Below are positions 27,789 to 35,039 of a stretch of DNA of 64,000 nucleotides, piece by piece. Numbering within the stretch: position 1 is the stretch's first letter; each line of letters begins with the position of its first letter. This stretch comes from Chryseobacterium camelliae (GTDB taxonomy: Bacteria > Bacteroidota > Bacteroidia > Flavobacteriales > Weeksellaceae). The notes below the pieces were generated by a model. That model saw only the letters and a program-made list of their open reading frames with translations. It ran no database searches and was not told where the DNA came from. Position numbers and translations under genes: made by a program. The stretch covers positions 930,001 to 994,000 of the forward strand of contig NZ_CP022986.1 in NCBI RefSeq assembly GCF_002770595.1, read 5' to 3'.

Positions 27789-27862
27789 GGCCTCGTGGCG
27801 CAACTGAATAGCGCATCTGATTACGGCTCAGAAGGTTACAGGTTTGAATCCTGTCGAGGTCA
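27789..27862 (+). tRNA. tRNA-Arg(ACG)
   Basis: A 74-base cloverleaf. The acceptor stem GGCCTCG pairs with CGAGGTC with one G-U pair, and the discriminator base is A. The anticodon stem TCTGA/TCAGA encloses the loop TTACGGC with anticodon ACG at 27823-27825. The T arm is ACAGG-TTTGAAT-CCTGT. CCA is not encoded. Its 3' end is repeated at 30458, making it a likely integration site. Confidence 0.95.
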
Positions 27863-27876
27863 CAAAAAGCAAAATT

Positions 27877-27909
27877 ACGCCAGCTGAAAACAGTTGGCGT
27901 TTTTTTTTA
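27877..27909 (+). terminator. terminator after tRNA-Arg
   Basis: The stem ACGCCAGCTG/CAGTTGGCGT (one G-U pair) with a 4-base loop is followed by nine T. It ends the tRNA transcript. Confidence 0.85.
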
Positions 27910-27978
27910 TTTCTGTATGGTACTTTGATCCAGAATAAGTTGGGAAGTATATCCGGAAACTTCAATTTACCGAGATAA

Positions 27979-28335
27979 TTATTGCCCCAATATCTTTTTT
28001 CTGTGGTTTGAGCCCCAGTTATGCAGCTCTTCAATTACTTTTTCAAGAGTAAAAACATAATCTGTTGCGGTGTACTCCACTAATACAGGCGATTCATCAT
28101 ATACGGTCCGTTTAATCAGCTGATGCTCCTCTAAATCCTTCAGTTCTTTGGCCAGAACCTTTGAGGAAATTTTAGGAATGCTCCGTTCTATTTCCCTGAA
28201 GCGTTTATGGCCGCTCATGATGGAAATAATAATGAGTATTTTCCATTTGCCGCTTACCACATCAAGGGCATCACGGACGGTCAGCATTCTTGCCAGACAT
28301 TCGGTTTGGGTACTCTCTGGAAATTGATCTGTCAT
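27979..28335 (-). CDS. HxlR family transcriptional regulator
   Basis: 118 residues. The winged-helix core reads VVSGKWKILIIISIMSGHKRFREIERSIPKISSKVLAKELKDLEEHQLIKRTVYDE, the HxlR/MarR-like pattern. Cys13 sits just ahead of the first helix; in HxlR relatives such as YodB and HypR an N-terminal Cys senses electrophiles and disulfide stress, so a redox or quinone signal is plausible. It is divergent from the DoxX-DsbA-SDR operon and a set of repeated operator-like words lies between them. It is part of the tRNA-bounded cassette. Confidence 0.9.
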   Translation of the reverse strand: MTDQFPESTQTECLARMLTVRDALDVVSGKWKILIIISIMSGHKRFREIERSIPKISSKVLAKELKDLEEHQLIKRTVYDESPVLVEYTATDYVFTLEKVIEELHNWGSNHRKKILGQ

Positions 28336-28337
28336 AT

Positions 28338-28392
28338 TGCTTACTTTAAGGTAACTGCTTACGTTGGGGTAACTGCTTACAAAATGTAAGCA
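28338..28392. promoter_or_regulatory. probable HxlR operator array
   Basis: The word TGCTTAC occurs at 28338, 28356 and 28374, exactly 18 bp apart. The second and third copies extend to GGTAACTGCTTAC. An inverted copy GTAAGCA lies at 28386-28392, making TGCTTAC-N5-GTAAGCA a 19 bp palindrome. The array fills the gap between the HxlR start and the -7 box of the divergent operon. Binding by HxlR is inferred from position. Confidence 0.7.
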
Positions 28393-28400
28393 AATGTACG

Positions 28401-28408
28401 TAATTTTG
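28401..28408 (+). promoter_or_regulatory. -7 box (TAATTTTG) of the DoxX-DsbA-SDR operon
   Basis: TAATTTTG matches TAnnTTTG. The palindromic operator ends 8 bases upstream, where the -33 element should be, so a bound regulator would block or recruit polymerase there. The DoxX start codon is 51 bases downstream. Confidence 0.55.
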
Positions 28409-28458
28409 TACCATTAAAGAATATCAGACAGAAATTTCCAACCCTTAATTTTTTAACA

Positions 28459-28854
28459 ATGACAAAACAGATTGACTTCGCTCAGAATCCTGATAAAAAG
28501 GCAAAACGGATTTATTGGATCATCACAGGCATTACCATGGCTTTGATCATTTTGCCCTCCTATTTCGCACCCAGAGAATACCTCATCCAGGCAGTTAAAA
28601 ATTTACAGTTTCCGGATTACTTCACTCTTGAACTGGATATCCTGAAAATCGCAGGAGCTATCGTTATCCTGATTCCTGCTATTCCAACGATGTTCAAAGA
28701 ATGGGCTTATGTAGGATTTGGAATCCTCTTGCTGTCAGCAAGCCTGGCACACGGTATGGTGGATGGGTTTGCCAAAGGTGTTGCTCCGCTTGTTCCGTTT
28801 GCGCTGCTCGCGGTATCCTATTATTATTTCCGGAAACTGAATTATGAAAAGTAA
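28459..28854 (+). CDS. DoxX-like membrane protein
   Basis: 131 residues with four membrane helices (about 21-38, 58-80, 86-103 and 107-124). The layout and the central helix DILKIAGAIVILIPAIPTMFKEWAYVGFGILLLSASLAHG match the DoxX_2 family, small inner-membrane proteins often linked to redox or thiosulfate metabolism. It is the first gene of an operon under the HxlR-type control region. Its 3' end overlaps the DsbA-type gene by 11 bases, which suggests translational coupling. Confidence 0.85.
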   Translation: MTKQIDFAQNPDKKAKRIYWIITGITMALIILPSYFAPREYLIQAVKNLQFPDYFTLELDILKIAGAIVILIPAIPTMFKEWAYVGFGILLLSASLAHGMVDGFAKGVAPLVPFALLAVSYYYFRKLNYEK

Positions 28855-29671
28855 TTCACTGGCTGCTATCTTCTCCTTGCTGTTCTTTATGGCATGCGGC
28901 CAGGAACAGCATCAACAACCATTAACACAAAGAAAAAACAAGACAATGGAAAATAAGATGAAAATAGAAATATGGTCGGATATTATGTGTCCGTTCTGCT
29001 ATATTGGAAAACGTAATTTCGAGAAAGCATTATCACAATTCCCCGGTAAGGAATTCATAGAAGTAGAATGGAAAAGCTTCCAGCTTGACCCGGCTATGCC
29101 CGAAGTACCAAAATACCAGGAGGATATGTATATGTTCGTGGCCGACCACAAAGGCCTGAGCTATGAGCAATCCAAAACGATGCACCAGGACCTGATCCAA
29201 TATGCCCAAAGTGTAGGTCTTGAATATAATCTTGATCGAGCCCTGGTCACCAATTCCATGAAAGGCCACCGCATTATACAGTTTGCCAAAACTAAAGGGT
29301 TGGGTGAAAAAGCGGAAGAAATTTTATTTTATGCTTACTTCACACAAGGTAAAAACCTCAATGACCAGGCAACCCTCATTGGGCTGGGAAAAGAGATCGG
29401 TTTAACGGAAAGTGAGGTGAATACAGCCTTTACAGATCCTGTGTATGCAGAGCAGGTAGAGCATGACAGCCGCGAAGCACAGCGTTTAGGAGCCACAGGA
29501 GTTCCCTTTTTCGTACTGAACCGAAAATACGCCATTGCAGGGGCGCAGCAGCCCAATGATATCCTGCAAACCCTTGAAAGGTCTTTTTCCGAATGGCAGA
29601 AAGATAATCCGCAGACCAGACTGGAAACCATACAGGGGAAAAGCTGTTCAACTGAAGGAGAATGCAATTAA
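28844..29671 (+). CDS. FrnE-type DsbA family oxidoreductase with lipoprotein-like leader
   Basis: 275 residues. The thioredoxin-fold active site is CPFC at 49-52, followed by the helical FrnE pattern through RLGATGVPFFVLNRKYAIAGAQ near the C-terminus. The first 18 residues MKSNSLAAIFSLLFFMAC look like a lipoprotein signal with Cys18. FrnE relatives normally start close to MKIEIWSDIMCPFC and are cytoplasmic. An ATG at 28946 would give that shorter cytoplasmic form. The overlap with the DoxX gene supports translation from 28844. Role: thiol-disulfide exchange, location uncertain. Confidence 0.88.
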   Translation: MKSNSLAAIFSLLFFMACGQEQHQQPLTQRKNKTMENKMKIEIWSDIMCPFCYIGKRNFEKALSQFPGKEFIEVEWKSFQLDPAMPEVPKYQEDMYMFVADHKGLSYEQSKTMHQDLIQYAQSVGLEYNLDRALVTNSMKGHRIIQFAKTKGLGEKAEEILFYAYFTQGKNLNDQATLIGLGKEIGLTESEVNTAFTDPVYAEQVEHDSREAQRLGATGVPFFVLNRKYAIAGAQQPNDILQTLERSFSEWQKDNPQTRLETIQGKSCSTEGECN

Positions 29672-29705
29672 ACACCATAAAAAACAATACATTAAATCAT
29701 TAAAA

Positions 29706-30374
29706 ATGAAAACCATAGCAATAGTTGGGGCAGGTACCGGATTGGGTCTGTCCATTGCAAAGAAATTTGGTAAAAATGGATTTCAGGTAGCCCTTATCGA
29801 ACGAAACCAGCAAAAGCTGAATGACCTGGTCGCAGAATTGAAACAATCCGGAATAGAAGCTTCTGCTTTTACAGCCGATATTCTGGATAAAGCCCAGATC
29901 ATTTCCGCCTTTAATGCCATTAAGGAAAAATACGGTTTCATAGATGTCCTTGAGTACAGCCCGGTACCGAGTGTCCAAAATTTGGCGGGAACTTTAGATG
30001 TCAACGAAGAAAATGCGCTCCATCAGTTTCAGTTCAATGTATTGGGAGCCATTTCATCCATCAACGAAGTCCTTCCGGCAATGCTGAAAAAAAACACAGG
30101 GGCATTGCTGTTTACTACCGGAGGCGCATCAATACATCCAACCCCTATGATGGGCAATGTTGGTATTGCCATGGCAGGACTGCGTAATCATGTCCTGAAT
30201 CTGAACACCGAGTTATCTGGCAAAGGTATTTACGCAGGTCATATTGGTATTGGTGTCTGGATGCAGGAAGGCTCCGGTGTACAGGATACAATCGCAGAAA
30301 TATGGTATGATATGTATATCAGGCGGGACAGAGCCGAAGAATATATTTCAGAAGATACAGTGAGATCATTATAA
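29706..30374 (+). CDS. SDR-fold oxidoreductase-like protein lacking the Tyr-Lys pair
   Basis: 222 residues from the ATG at 29706. The Rossmann start IAIVGAGTGLGLSIAKKFG binds NAD(P). The segment where SDR enzymes have Ser-Tyr-Lys reads FTTGGASIHPTPMMGNVGIAMAGLRNH, so the catalytic YxxxK is missing. Such atypical members may bind the cofactor without classical catalysis. It is the last gene of the cassette, 34 bases after the DsbA-type gene. The duplicated tRNA end lies 84 bases after its stop. Confidence 0.82.
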   Translation: MKTIAIVGAGTGLGLSIAKKFGKNGFQVALIERNQQKLNDLVAELKQSGIEASAFTADILDKAQIISAFNAIKEKYGFIDVLEYSPVPSVQNLAGTLDVNEENALHQFQFNVLGAISSINEVLPAMLKKNTGALLFTTGGASIHPTPMMGNVGIAMAGLRNHVLNLNTELSGKGIYAGHIGIGVWMQEGSGVQDTIAEIWYDMYIRRDRAEEYISEDTVRSL

Positions 30375-30457
30375 TTGAACCCAAAGCTGCCACGTCAGTT
30401 CAAATTGTCACCATATCCAGTATTTGATCTGCATGTGTCAATAATTGATTTGATTAC

Positions 30458-30478
30458 AATCCTGTCGAGGTCGCAAAA
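30458..30478 (+). repeat. second copy of the tRNA-Arg 3' end (attachment-site-like)
   Basis: AATCCTGTCGAGGTC at 30458-30472 is identical to the tRNA 3' end at 27847-27861. The identity continues as CAAAAA after one changed base, giving 20 of 21. Upstream, GATTAC also occurs at a position recalling the anticodon arm. Direct repeats of a tRNA 3' end at both edges of a segment are the classic mark of an integrated element. The enclosed 2.6 kb has no integrase, so the element is either a remnant or was moved in trans. A decayed second tRNA gene is the alternative. Confidence 0.75.
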
Positions 30479-30520
30479 ACCGACATCTGAAGATTTTTCG
30501 CTTCTTTGTCGGTTTTTTTA
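30475..30520 (+). terminator. intrinsic terminator beside the tRNA-end copy
   Basis: The stem AAAAACCGACA/TGTCGGTTTTT (30475-30485 and 30507-30517) has a T-rich continuation. It directly abuts the duplicated tRNA end and was probably the original terminator of the tRNA before insertion. Confidence 0.8.
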
Positions 30521-30608
30521 TTCCCTAACTCCTGATCAGGAAGATAATTTGTACAACAGTATTGATCTTTTCGGTGTTTATCATTATTACGGTGTTGTAC
30601 CTTATGGT

Positions 30609-31055
30609 TTACTTCCACCAATAGTAATAATTATGATTGCCGTCGTACTCAAAACCGCAACGTGGATAGAGTTTGTTGCCGATGTCGTTTGTTTTCTCGG
30701 TTTCCAGCATCATTCCGCAAGCCCCCGTTTCATCGCACCATTGTTTTGCCCGGTCTATCAGTGCCACCGAAAGTCCGTGCCCTCTGTAATCAGGATGAAC
30801 GAACAAATCACTTAATAAATATTGTTTTGCCAGTCTGATGTAATGATAGAGTTTGTACAATTGAACAAAACCAACTGCTTTGCCGTCTGCATACACCACA
30901 AAAATGTTGGATTGGTCGTGGTCCATTCGCTCCCTGATAAACTGTTTGCATTGCTCATAATTATCTTCCTGACGGTAAAAAACCCGGTAAAGGTTAAATA
31001 ATTCTGCGATCGTGTCCAATTCGTTCAGACCTGCTGTTTTGATACTAAATTCCAT
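30609..31055 (-). CDS. GNAT family N-acetyltransferase
   Basis: 148 residues, a complete single acetyltransferase domain. The acetyl-CoA loop is in LSDLFVHPDYRGHGLSVALIDRAKQW (RGHGLS in place of the usual R/QxxGxG/A) and the end EKTNDIGNKLYPRCGFEYDGNHNYYYWW is typical. The substrate is unknown; the size and N-terminus suit an acetyltransferase of small amines or of peptide N-termini. It stands alone just outside the tRNA-bounded cassette. Confidence 0.87.
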   Translation of the reverse strand: MEFSIKTAGLNELDTIAELFNLYRVFYRQEDNYEQCKQFIRERMDHDQSNIFVVYADGKAVGFVQLYKLYHYIRLAKQYLLSDLFVHPDYRGHGLSVALIDRAKQWCDETGACGMMLETEKTNDIGNKLYPRCGFEYDGNHNYYYWWK

Positions 31056-31551
31056 TTTTTATGATTTTTATTTTGACAGTACAAAACTATCGGATTACAG
31101 GATGAGCATTGTGGTACAGTTTATAGACAAACAGCTGGTCCAGGATGCCCGCTAATAGTCTTCGAAAACCGTAAGTATATCATCGCATGGACTCAAAGCC
31201 CATCATATCTGAGGTGTACTTTCGTGTACCGGAGCGGATACACCAGCCAATATCAGCCCTTCTTGCAGATGCGGATCAGATAATACAGAGTTCCTGCTTA
31301 AACGCACTTCTCATTCCTCGAATTTTCACACACAAGTACCGCAGGTACCTCTGCAAAATAAATACAGCACATTCATACCGATATTTCACAGTGCTTCCAG
31401 TCATGGTATCTGCTTATTCCATAAAAGGTAGTTGTTTGCTCCGTTTACTGTTACCTTTACGTTGACCATATCGGATAGAGAATCTGTTTTTCATAGGAAT
31501 CATTCACCTGTTTTTCCAGCATTATATTTCATTTTTCGATATCGGTCAAAT
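31056..31551. other. intergenic region without recognisable gene
   Basis: About 500 bp. An open frame of 92 codons at 31187-31465 has no start context, no family likeness and an odd composition, so I do not call it. No hairpin or repeat stands out before the terminator at 31552. Confidence 0.4.
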
Positions 31552-31589
31552 AAAAAGCCCGAAAGCTTTGTAGGGCTTCCGGGCTTTAA
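31552..31589 (-). terminator. terminator of the cupin - DapA - thioredoxin operon
   Basis: On the minus strand AAAGCCCGGAAGC pairs with GCTTTCGGGCTTT around a short loop and is followed by TTTTTATTTG. It starts 8 bases after the thioredoxin-like stop codon. Confidence 0.85.
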
Positions 31590-31596
31590 AAACAAT

Positions 31597-31827
31597 CTAT
31601 TTCAGGTCTTCAACCGAAGCTCCAAAATTGATGTGTAACACATTTCCATTGGCCAGTACCAGTGCCGGGACAGATTGTACACCAGCCGCTTCCGCATCCT
31701 TTACTTTGGCTTTATCCTGTCCCAAATGGATGACTTCGACCTCACTTTCAGGAATGAAATTTAAAATGTCTTGTTCTGCGCTGACGCATACAGGACAACC
31801 TGCATGATAAAAAATTGCTTTTTTCAT
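31597..31827 (-). CDS. small thioredoxin/glutaredoxin-like protein
   Basis: 76 residues. The redox motif CPVC lies at residues 11-14 in FYHAGCPVCVSAEQDIL. The cis-Pro is in VQSVPALVLANG. There is no export signal. The length is that of the minimal glutaredoxin-like fold. It is the last gene of a three-gene run with the DapA-like and cupin genes, 20 bases after the former. It may keep a partner enzyme reduced; that is inference. Confidence 0.85.
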   Translation of the reverse strand: MKKAIFYHAGCPVCVSAEQDILNFIPESEVEVIHLGQDKAKVKDAEAAGVQSVPALVLANGNVLHINFGASVEDLK

Positions 31828-31847
31828 TTTGCTTTATTTTTAGAGAT

Positions 31848-32747
31848 TTAACTTTGATAAACTTGATTTTCTATGGCGGAAAGGATGCCGTCCAGTTCTG
31901 CTATTTCATTTTGTCTGAGTGGCTGAATAGGACTTCTGAATCCTCCACCATCAACACCCAGAAGATCCAGTCCGGCCTTAATGGAACGTGGCAAACCTTT
32001 GGTTACGATGAATTTCAACAGATCAACCTGCCGGTAGAATATCGCTCTCGCTTTGTCCAGATCGTTATCCTGTATGGAATCATACAGTGCTATATTCAGT
32101 TCAGGGATCAGGTTTGGGGCAGCCGTACACCACCCTCTTGCACCGGCAGAAAAAGCAGCTAATGCCAGGGGATTCGAACCGTTGAAAAAAGCAACCTCTT
32201 CGCCTAATTCCTTTCTCAGATAGTGCATCCGCTGTATATCGCCTGAGCTTTCCTTGATCATCGTTACGTTCGGAATCTCCAATAAGCGCTTCAGCAATGC
32301 AGGCGACATATCCACACCGCCCGTAGCCGGATTGTTATACGCCATAATCGGGATGGAAATTGTAGAGGCTACCTGGTCATAGTGTCTTACAATTTCGTCA
32401 TCGGTTAGTTTCCAATAACTCATCGGGATGATCATTACTGCTGTTGCTCCTGCCTTTTCAGCAAATTTTGCGTGATAAAGAGTTCTCTCCGTCGTGAGGT
32501 TAGAAACGCCTACCAGTGTAGGCACCCTGCCTGCCACCTGTTGCATGGTTGCTTCCGCTATGGCTTCTTTTTCGGCATCATTCAGATAAGGCATTACACC
32601 GGTACTTCCCAGAGGCGCGATACCGTGAGCACCTGTGGTTACCAACCGTTCCACATGTTTTTTGAATAGAGGAATGTCGATGTTTTCATTTCTGTCAAAG
32701 GGGGTCACCGGATAAGCGATCACGCCTTTAAAGGGTACATTATTCAT
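31848..32747 (-). CDS. dihydrodipicolinate synthase (DapA) family aldolase
   Basis: 299 residues, a TIM-barrel class I aldolase. The Schiff-base Lys165 is in VTMIKESSGD, Tyr137 in MAYNNPATGG, and the pyruvate-binding loop is GSTGVMPYL at about 48-54. The family includes DapA itself, N-acetylneuraminate lyase and sugar-acid aldolases. The neighbours (cupin, thioredoxin-like, MocR regulator) point to a catabolic aldolase or dehydratase rather than lysine synthesis. It is the middle gene of the operon, 19 bases after the cupin gene. Confidence 0.9.
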   Translation of the reverse strand: MNNVPFKGVIAYPVTPFDRNENIDIPLFKKHVERLVTTGAHGIAPLGSTGVMPYLNDAEKEAIAEATMQQVAGRVPTLVGVSNLTTERTLYHAKFAEKAGATAVMIIPMSYWKLTDDEIVRHYDQVASTISIPIMAYNNPATGGVDMSPALLKRLLEIPNVTMIKESSGDIQRMHYLRKELGEEVAFFNGSNPLALAAFSAGARGWCTAAPNLIPELNIALYDSIQDNDLDKARAIFYRQVDLLKFIVTKGLPRSIKAGLDLLGVDGGGFRSPIQPLRQNEIAELDGILSAIENQVYQS

Positions 32748-32766
32748 TTATAATCTTATTAAAAAG

Positions 32767-33267
32767 TTAAAAGTCCCTGCCTTCTTCCTCACGCAATGCT
32801 ACCCCAAGATTTTGAAGTTGCGGTGCATTTTCGCAAGCAATATATTTGGCAGGTTCGCTCTCGCTTAGATTCTGATGCTGATGCCAAGCCCAGGACGGGA
32901 TGTAAACGGCATCGCCTGCTTCCCACTCTACAGTTTCATCTTCTACTTTTGTCCAGCCTTTACCTTCAAGTACGTACAAAACAGTTTCATAGGTATGGCG
33001 GTGCAAATGGGTTTTCTGTCCGGGCAGTAAACCACCAATGGTCATACTTACATTTTTACTCGGCAGATCCACGAAGAATACCGGGTGTTTTCTCTCCTCC
33101 GAAAATTGATTGTGTACGCCTGCATTTTCAACGTTCTTATGAATAACGTGCGAGGCCTTTACATAGGTGGGGCGGGCAAAGGTCTGATGAAAATCTTTTG
33201 AGCTGAATTGCTTTTGCTCCGCGTGAATGGATTTCTTTACTTCCGTAGATGTTTCTGATTTTGACAT
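32767..33267 (-). CDS. cupin domain-containing protein
   Basis: 166 residues. The metal-binding cupin motif 1 is HLHRHTYETVLYVLEGKG and motif 2 is DAVYIPSWAWHQHQNLS. It can therefore act as a small oxygenase, isomerase or ligand-binding protein. The first 45 residues are charged and not conserved. It is the first gene of the operon. It is divergent from the MocR-type regulator with 92 bases between, which suggests control by that regulator. Confidence 0.9.
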   Translation of the reverse strand: MSKSETSTEVKKSIHAEQKQFSSKDFHQTFARPTYVKASHVIHKNVENAGVHNQFSEERKHPVFFVDLPSKNVSMTIGGLLPGQKTHLHRHTYETVLYVLEGKGWTKVEDETVEWEAGDAVYIPSWAWHQHQNLSESEPAKYIACENAPQLQNLGVALREEEGRDF

Positions 33268-33298
33268 AACTTAAAAATTATTATTGATTACTGCATTA

Positions 33299-33345
33299 TT
33301 GCACTACAAAAGTATCGTATCTTTGGACTGTTATAATAAGACAGT
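33299..33345. promoter_or_regulatory. overlapping divergent promoters with inverted repeat
   Basis: For the plus strand TTG at 33299-33301 is followed after 16 bases by TATCTTTG (33318-33325). For the minus strand TACTTTTG is read from 33314 to 33307. The two -7 boxes are only 3 bases apart. An inverted repeat ACTGTTATAATAAGACAGT lies at 33327-33345, downstream of the plus-strand box and where the minus-strand -33 region should be. It is a good candidate site for the MocR-type regulator. Confidence 0.6.
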
Positions 33346-33359
33346 TTTCACAAAAACAC

Positions 33360-34817
33360 ATGGTCCAGATGTTGCGGGATTGGAAATTTGAAATACAGTT
33401 GGATGCACGATCAGATAAAGCTGTTTATCTGCAAATAGCCGATGCGCTTATCAAAGACATCCATTCGGGCAGGTTAAAATCCGGCGATGCATTGCCCGGC
33501 AGCAGAAACCTTGCACAACTGTTAAAAGTCAACCGGAATACGGTTGTAGAGGCGCTTAATGTGCTGCTGATTGAGGGCTGGCTGGTTTCAAAAGAAAGGC
33601 AGGGAACCTTTGTTGCCGACACATTGCCAGATCTTAGAAAAATTAAATCAGACACGAACGCTGCCGCTACGTCGAAAAGCATACAAAACAAGCATTACCG
33701 CCTTCAGTTTGACGACGGACATCCTGACACTAAGATCGCTCCTGTTATGGAGCTGGCAAGGGCTTACCGGCAGCTATTCAATCAAAAGGCAAAGTGGCAA
33801 ATGATGGGTTATGGTGATGAATTTGGCAATCTGGAATTCCGGAAGGCGATTGTCCAAATGCTCAATCATCAGAGAGGGATGCAGGTTAATGAACAACATA
33901 TCTGCATCACCAGAGGAAGCCAGATGGCGATGTACCTTACAGCTCAGTGCCTTTTGACTAAAGGTGATCATGTTATGATAGAAAATCCCGGGTACAAACC
34001 TGCATGGAAAGCATTTGAAAATGCCGGTGCAAAGCTCTTACCCGTCAATGTGGATAAAGACGGTTTGATTACAGAAGAGGTTAAAAACCATCTGAAATCA
34101 CGTAAAAAGATAAAGGCGATATATGTAACCCCACATCATCAATACCCTACTACAGCAACACTGAGTTTAAAAAGAAGGCTGGAATTGATACAACTTTCTA
34201 ACCAATTCGGATTTACGATTATCGAAGATGACTACGATAATGAATTTCATTTCGGGTACCGTCCTCTATTGCCTTTATCCAGTTTTACAGAACTGAAAAA
34301 CTACGTTTATATTGGTACGATGAGTAAGGTGGTGGCGCCTGCCCTGCGTATTGGTTATTTGGTCAGTAACAATGATGCCCTCATTGAAAAAACAGGTAAC
34401 CTGAGAAAGATCATAGATGTACAAGGCGACGGTATAATGGAACAGGCAGTCTTGCAACTAATCAAAGACGGTACCATCAAACGGCATATCAAAAAGGCCA
34501 CCAACCACTATAAAGCCAAAAGAGATTTTATGGTGACCCTATTGGATAAATATATCTCCAGCCAAGCGGCTTATACTTTTCCTGAAGGTGGCCTGGCATT
34601 TTGGATCGTACCCCATCAGCCGGTAAATTGGCCAAAAGTTTCCAGGAAATTAGATGCGATAGGAATTAAGATCATTACACCGGATACGTATAGCTTCGAT
34701 CAGCCTGTGAATGGCATTCGCCTGGGTTACGGGTCCCTTTCTACCATAGATTTAGAAGATGGGATTATGATATTGGCTAAAGAGGCTTTTGGAAAAAGCT
34801 GTCCTGATGATGTTTGA
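33360..34817 (+). CDS. MocR-type GntR/aminotransferase regulator
   Basis: 485 residues. An N-terminal GntR winged helix (about 15-85, with SGDALPGSRNLAQLLKVNRNTVVEALNVL) is joined by a linker to a class I aminotransferase-like domain. The PLP-binding Lys323 lies in YIGTMSKVVAPALRIGYL, and IEDDYDNEF supplies the Asp that contacts the pyridine nitrogen. MocR proteins use PLP or an amino-acid-PLP adduct as signal. It is divergent from the cupin - DapA-like - thioredoxin operon and probably regulates it and itself. The substrate may thus be an amine or amino acid. Confidence 0.92.
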   Translation: MVQMLRDWKFEIQLDARSDKAVYLQIADALIKDIHSGRLKSGDALPGSRNLAQLLKVNRNTVVEALNVLLIEGWLVSKERQGTFVADTLPDLRKIKSDTNAAATSKSIQNKHYRLQFDDGHPDTKIAPVMELARAYRQLFNQKAKWQMMGYGDEFGNLEFRKAIVQMLNHQRGMQVNEQHICITRGSQMAMYLTAQCLLTKGDHVMIENPGYKPAWKAFENAGAKLLPVNVDKDGLITEEVKNHLKSRKKIKAIYVTPHHQYPTTATLSLKRRLELIQLSNQFGFTIIEDDYDNEFHFGYRPLLPLSSFTELKNYVYIGTMSKVVAPALRIGYLVSNNDALIEKTGNLRKIIDVQGDGIMEQAVLQLIKDGTIKRHIKKATNHYKAKRDFMVTLLDKYISSQAAYTFPEGGLAFWIVPHQPVNWPKVSRKLDAIGIKIITPDTYSFDQPVNGIRLGYGSLSTIDLEDGIMILAKEAFGKSCPDDV

Positions 34818-34880
34818 TATGTGCAGTACGATCTACTACTCCTTTTTATTTTATATGTTCAAATACTTTTTTTATCATAA

Positions 34881-34921
34881 AAAAAGTCCGTTTTCACTAG
34901 TTATGTGACGGACTATTTTTA
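34881..34921. terminator. bidirectional terminator
   Basis: The stem AGTCCGT/ACGGACT (34885-34891 and 34908-34914) has A and T runs on both sides. It can close both the MocR-type gene (plus) and the RiPP cluster (minus). Confidence 0.75.
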
Positions 34922-35039
34922 TGATAAAACACTACAGACAAAAGTGATAAAGCGATACTCTCACCCATTTTCACATAAGTCTCAAATCCTTGCTGGTGTT
35001 TTCAATTAGATGATGATCGACTTGTATAAGATGATTGTA

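Noticed and set aside
31187..31465. 92-codon open frame in the gap before the thioredoxin-like gene
   Set aside because: No ribosome-site context, no recognisable domain, and the reverse strand also gives nothing.
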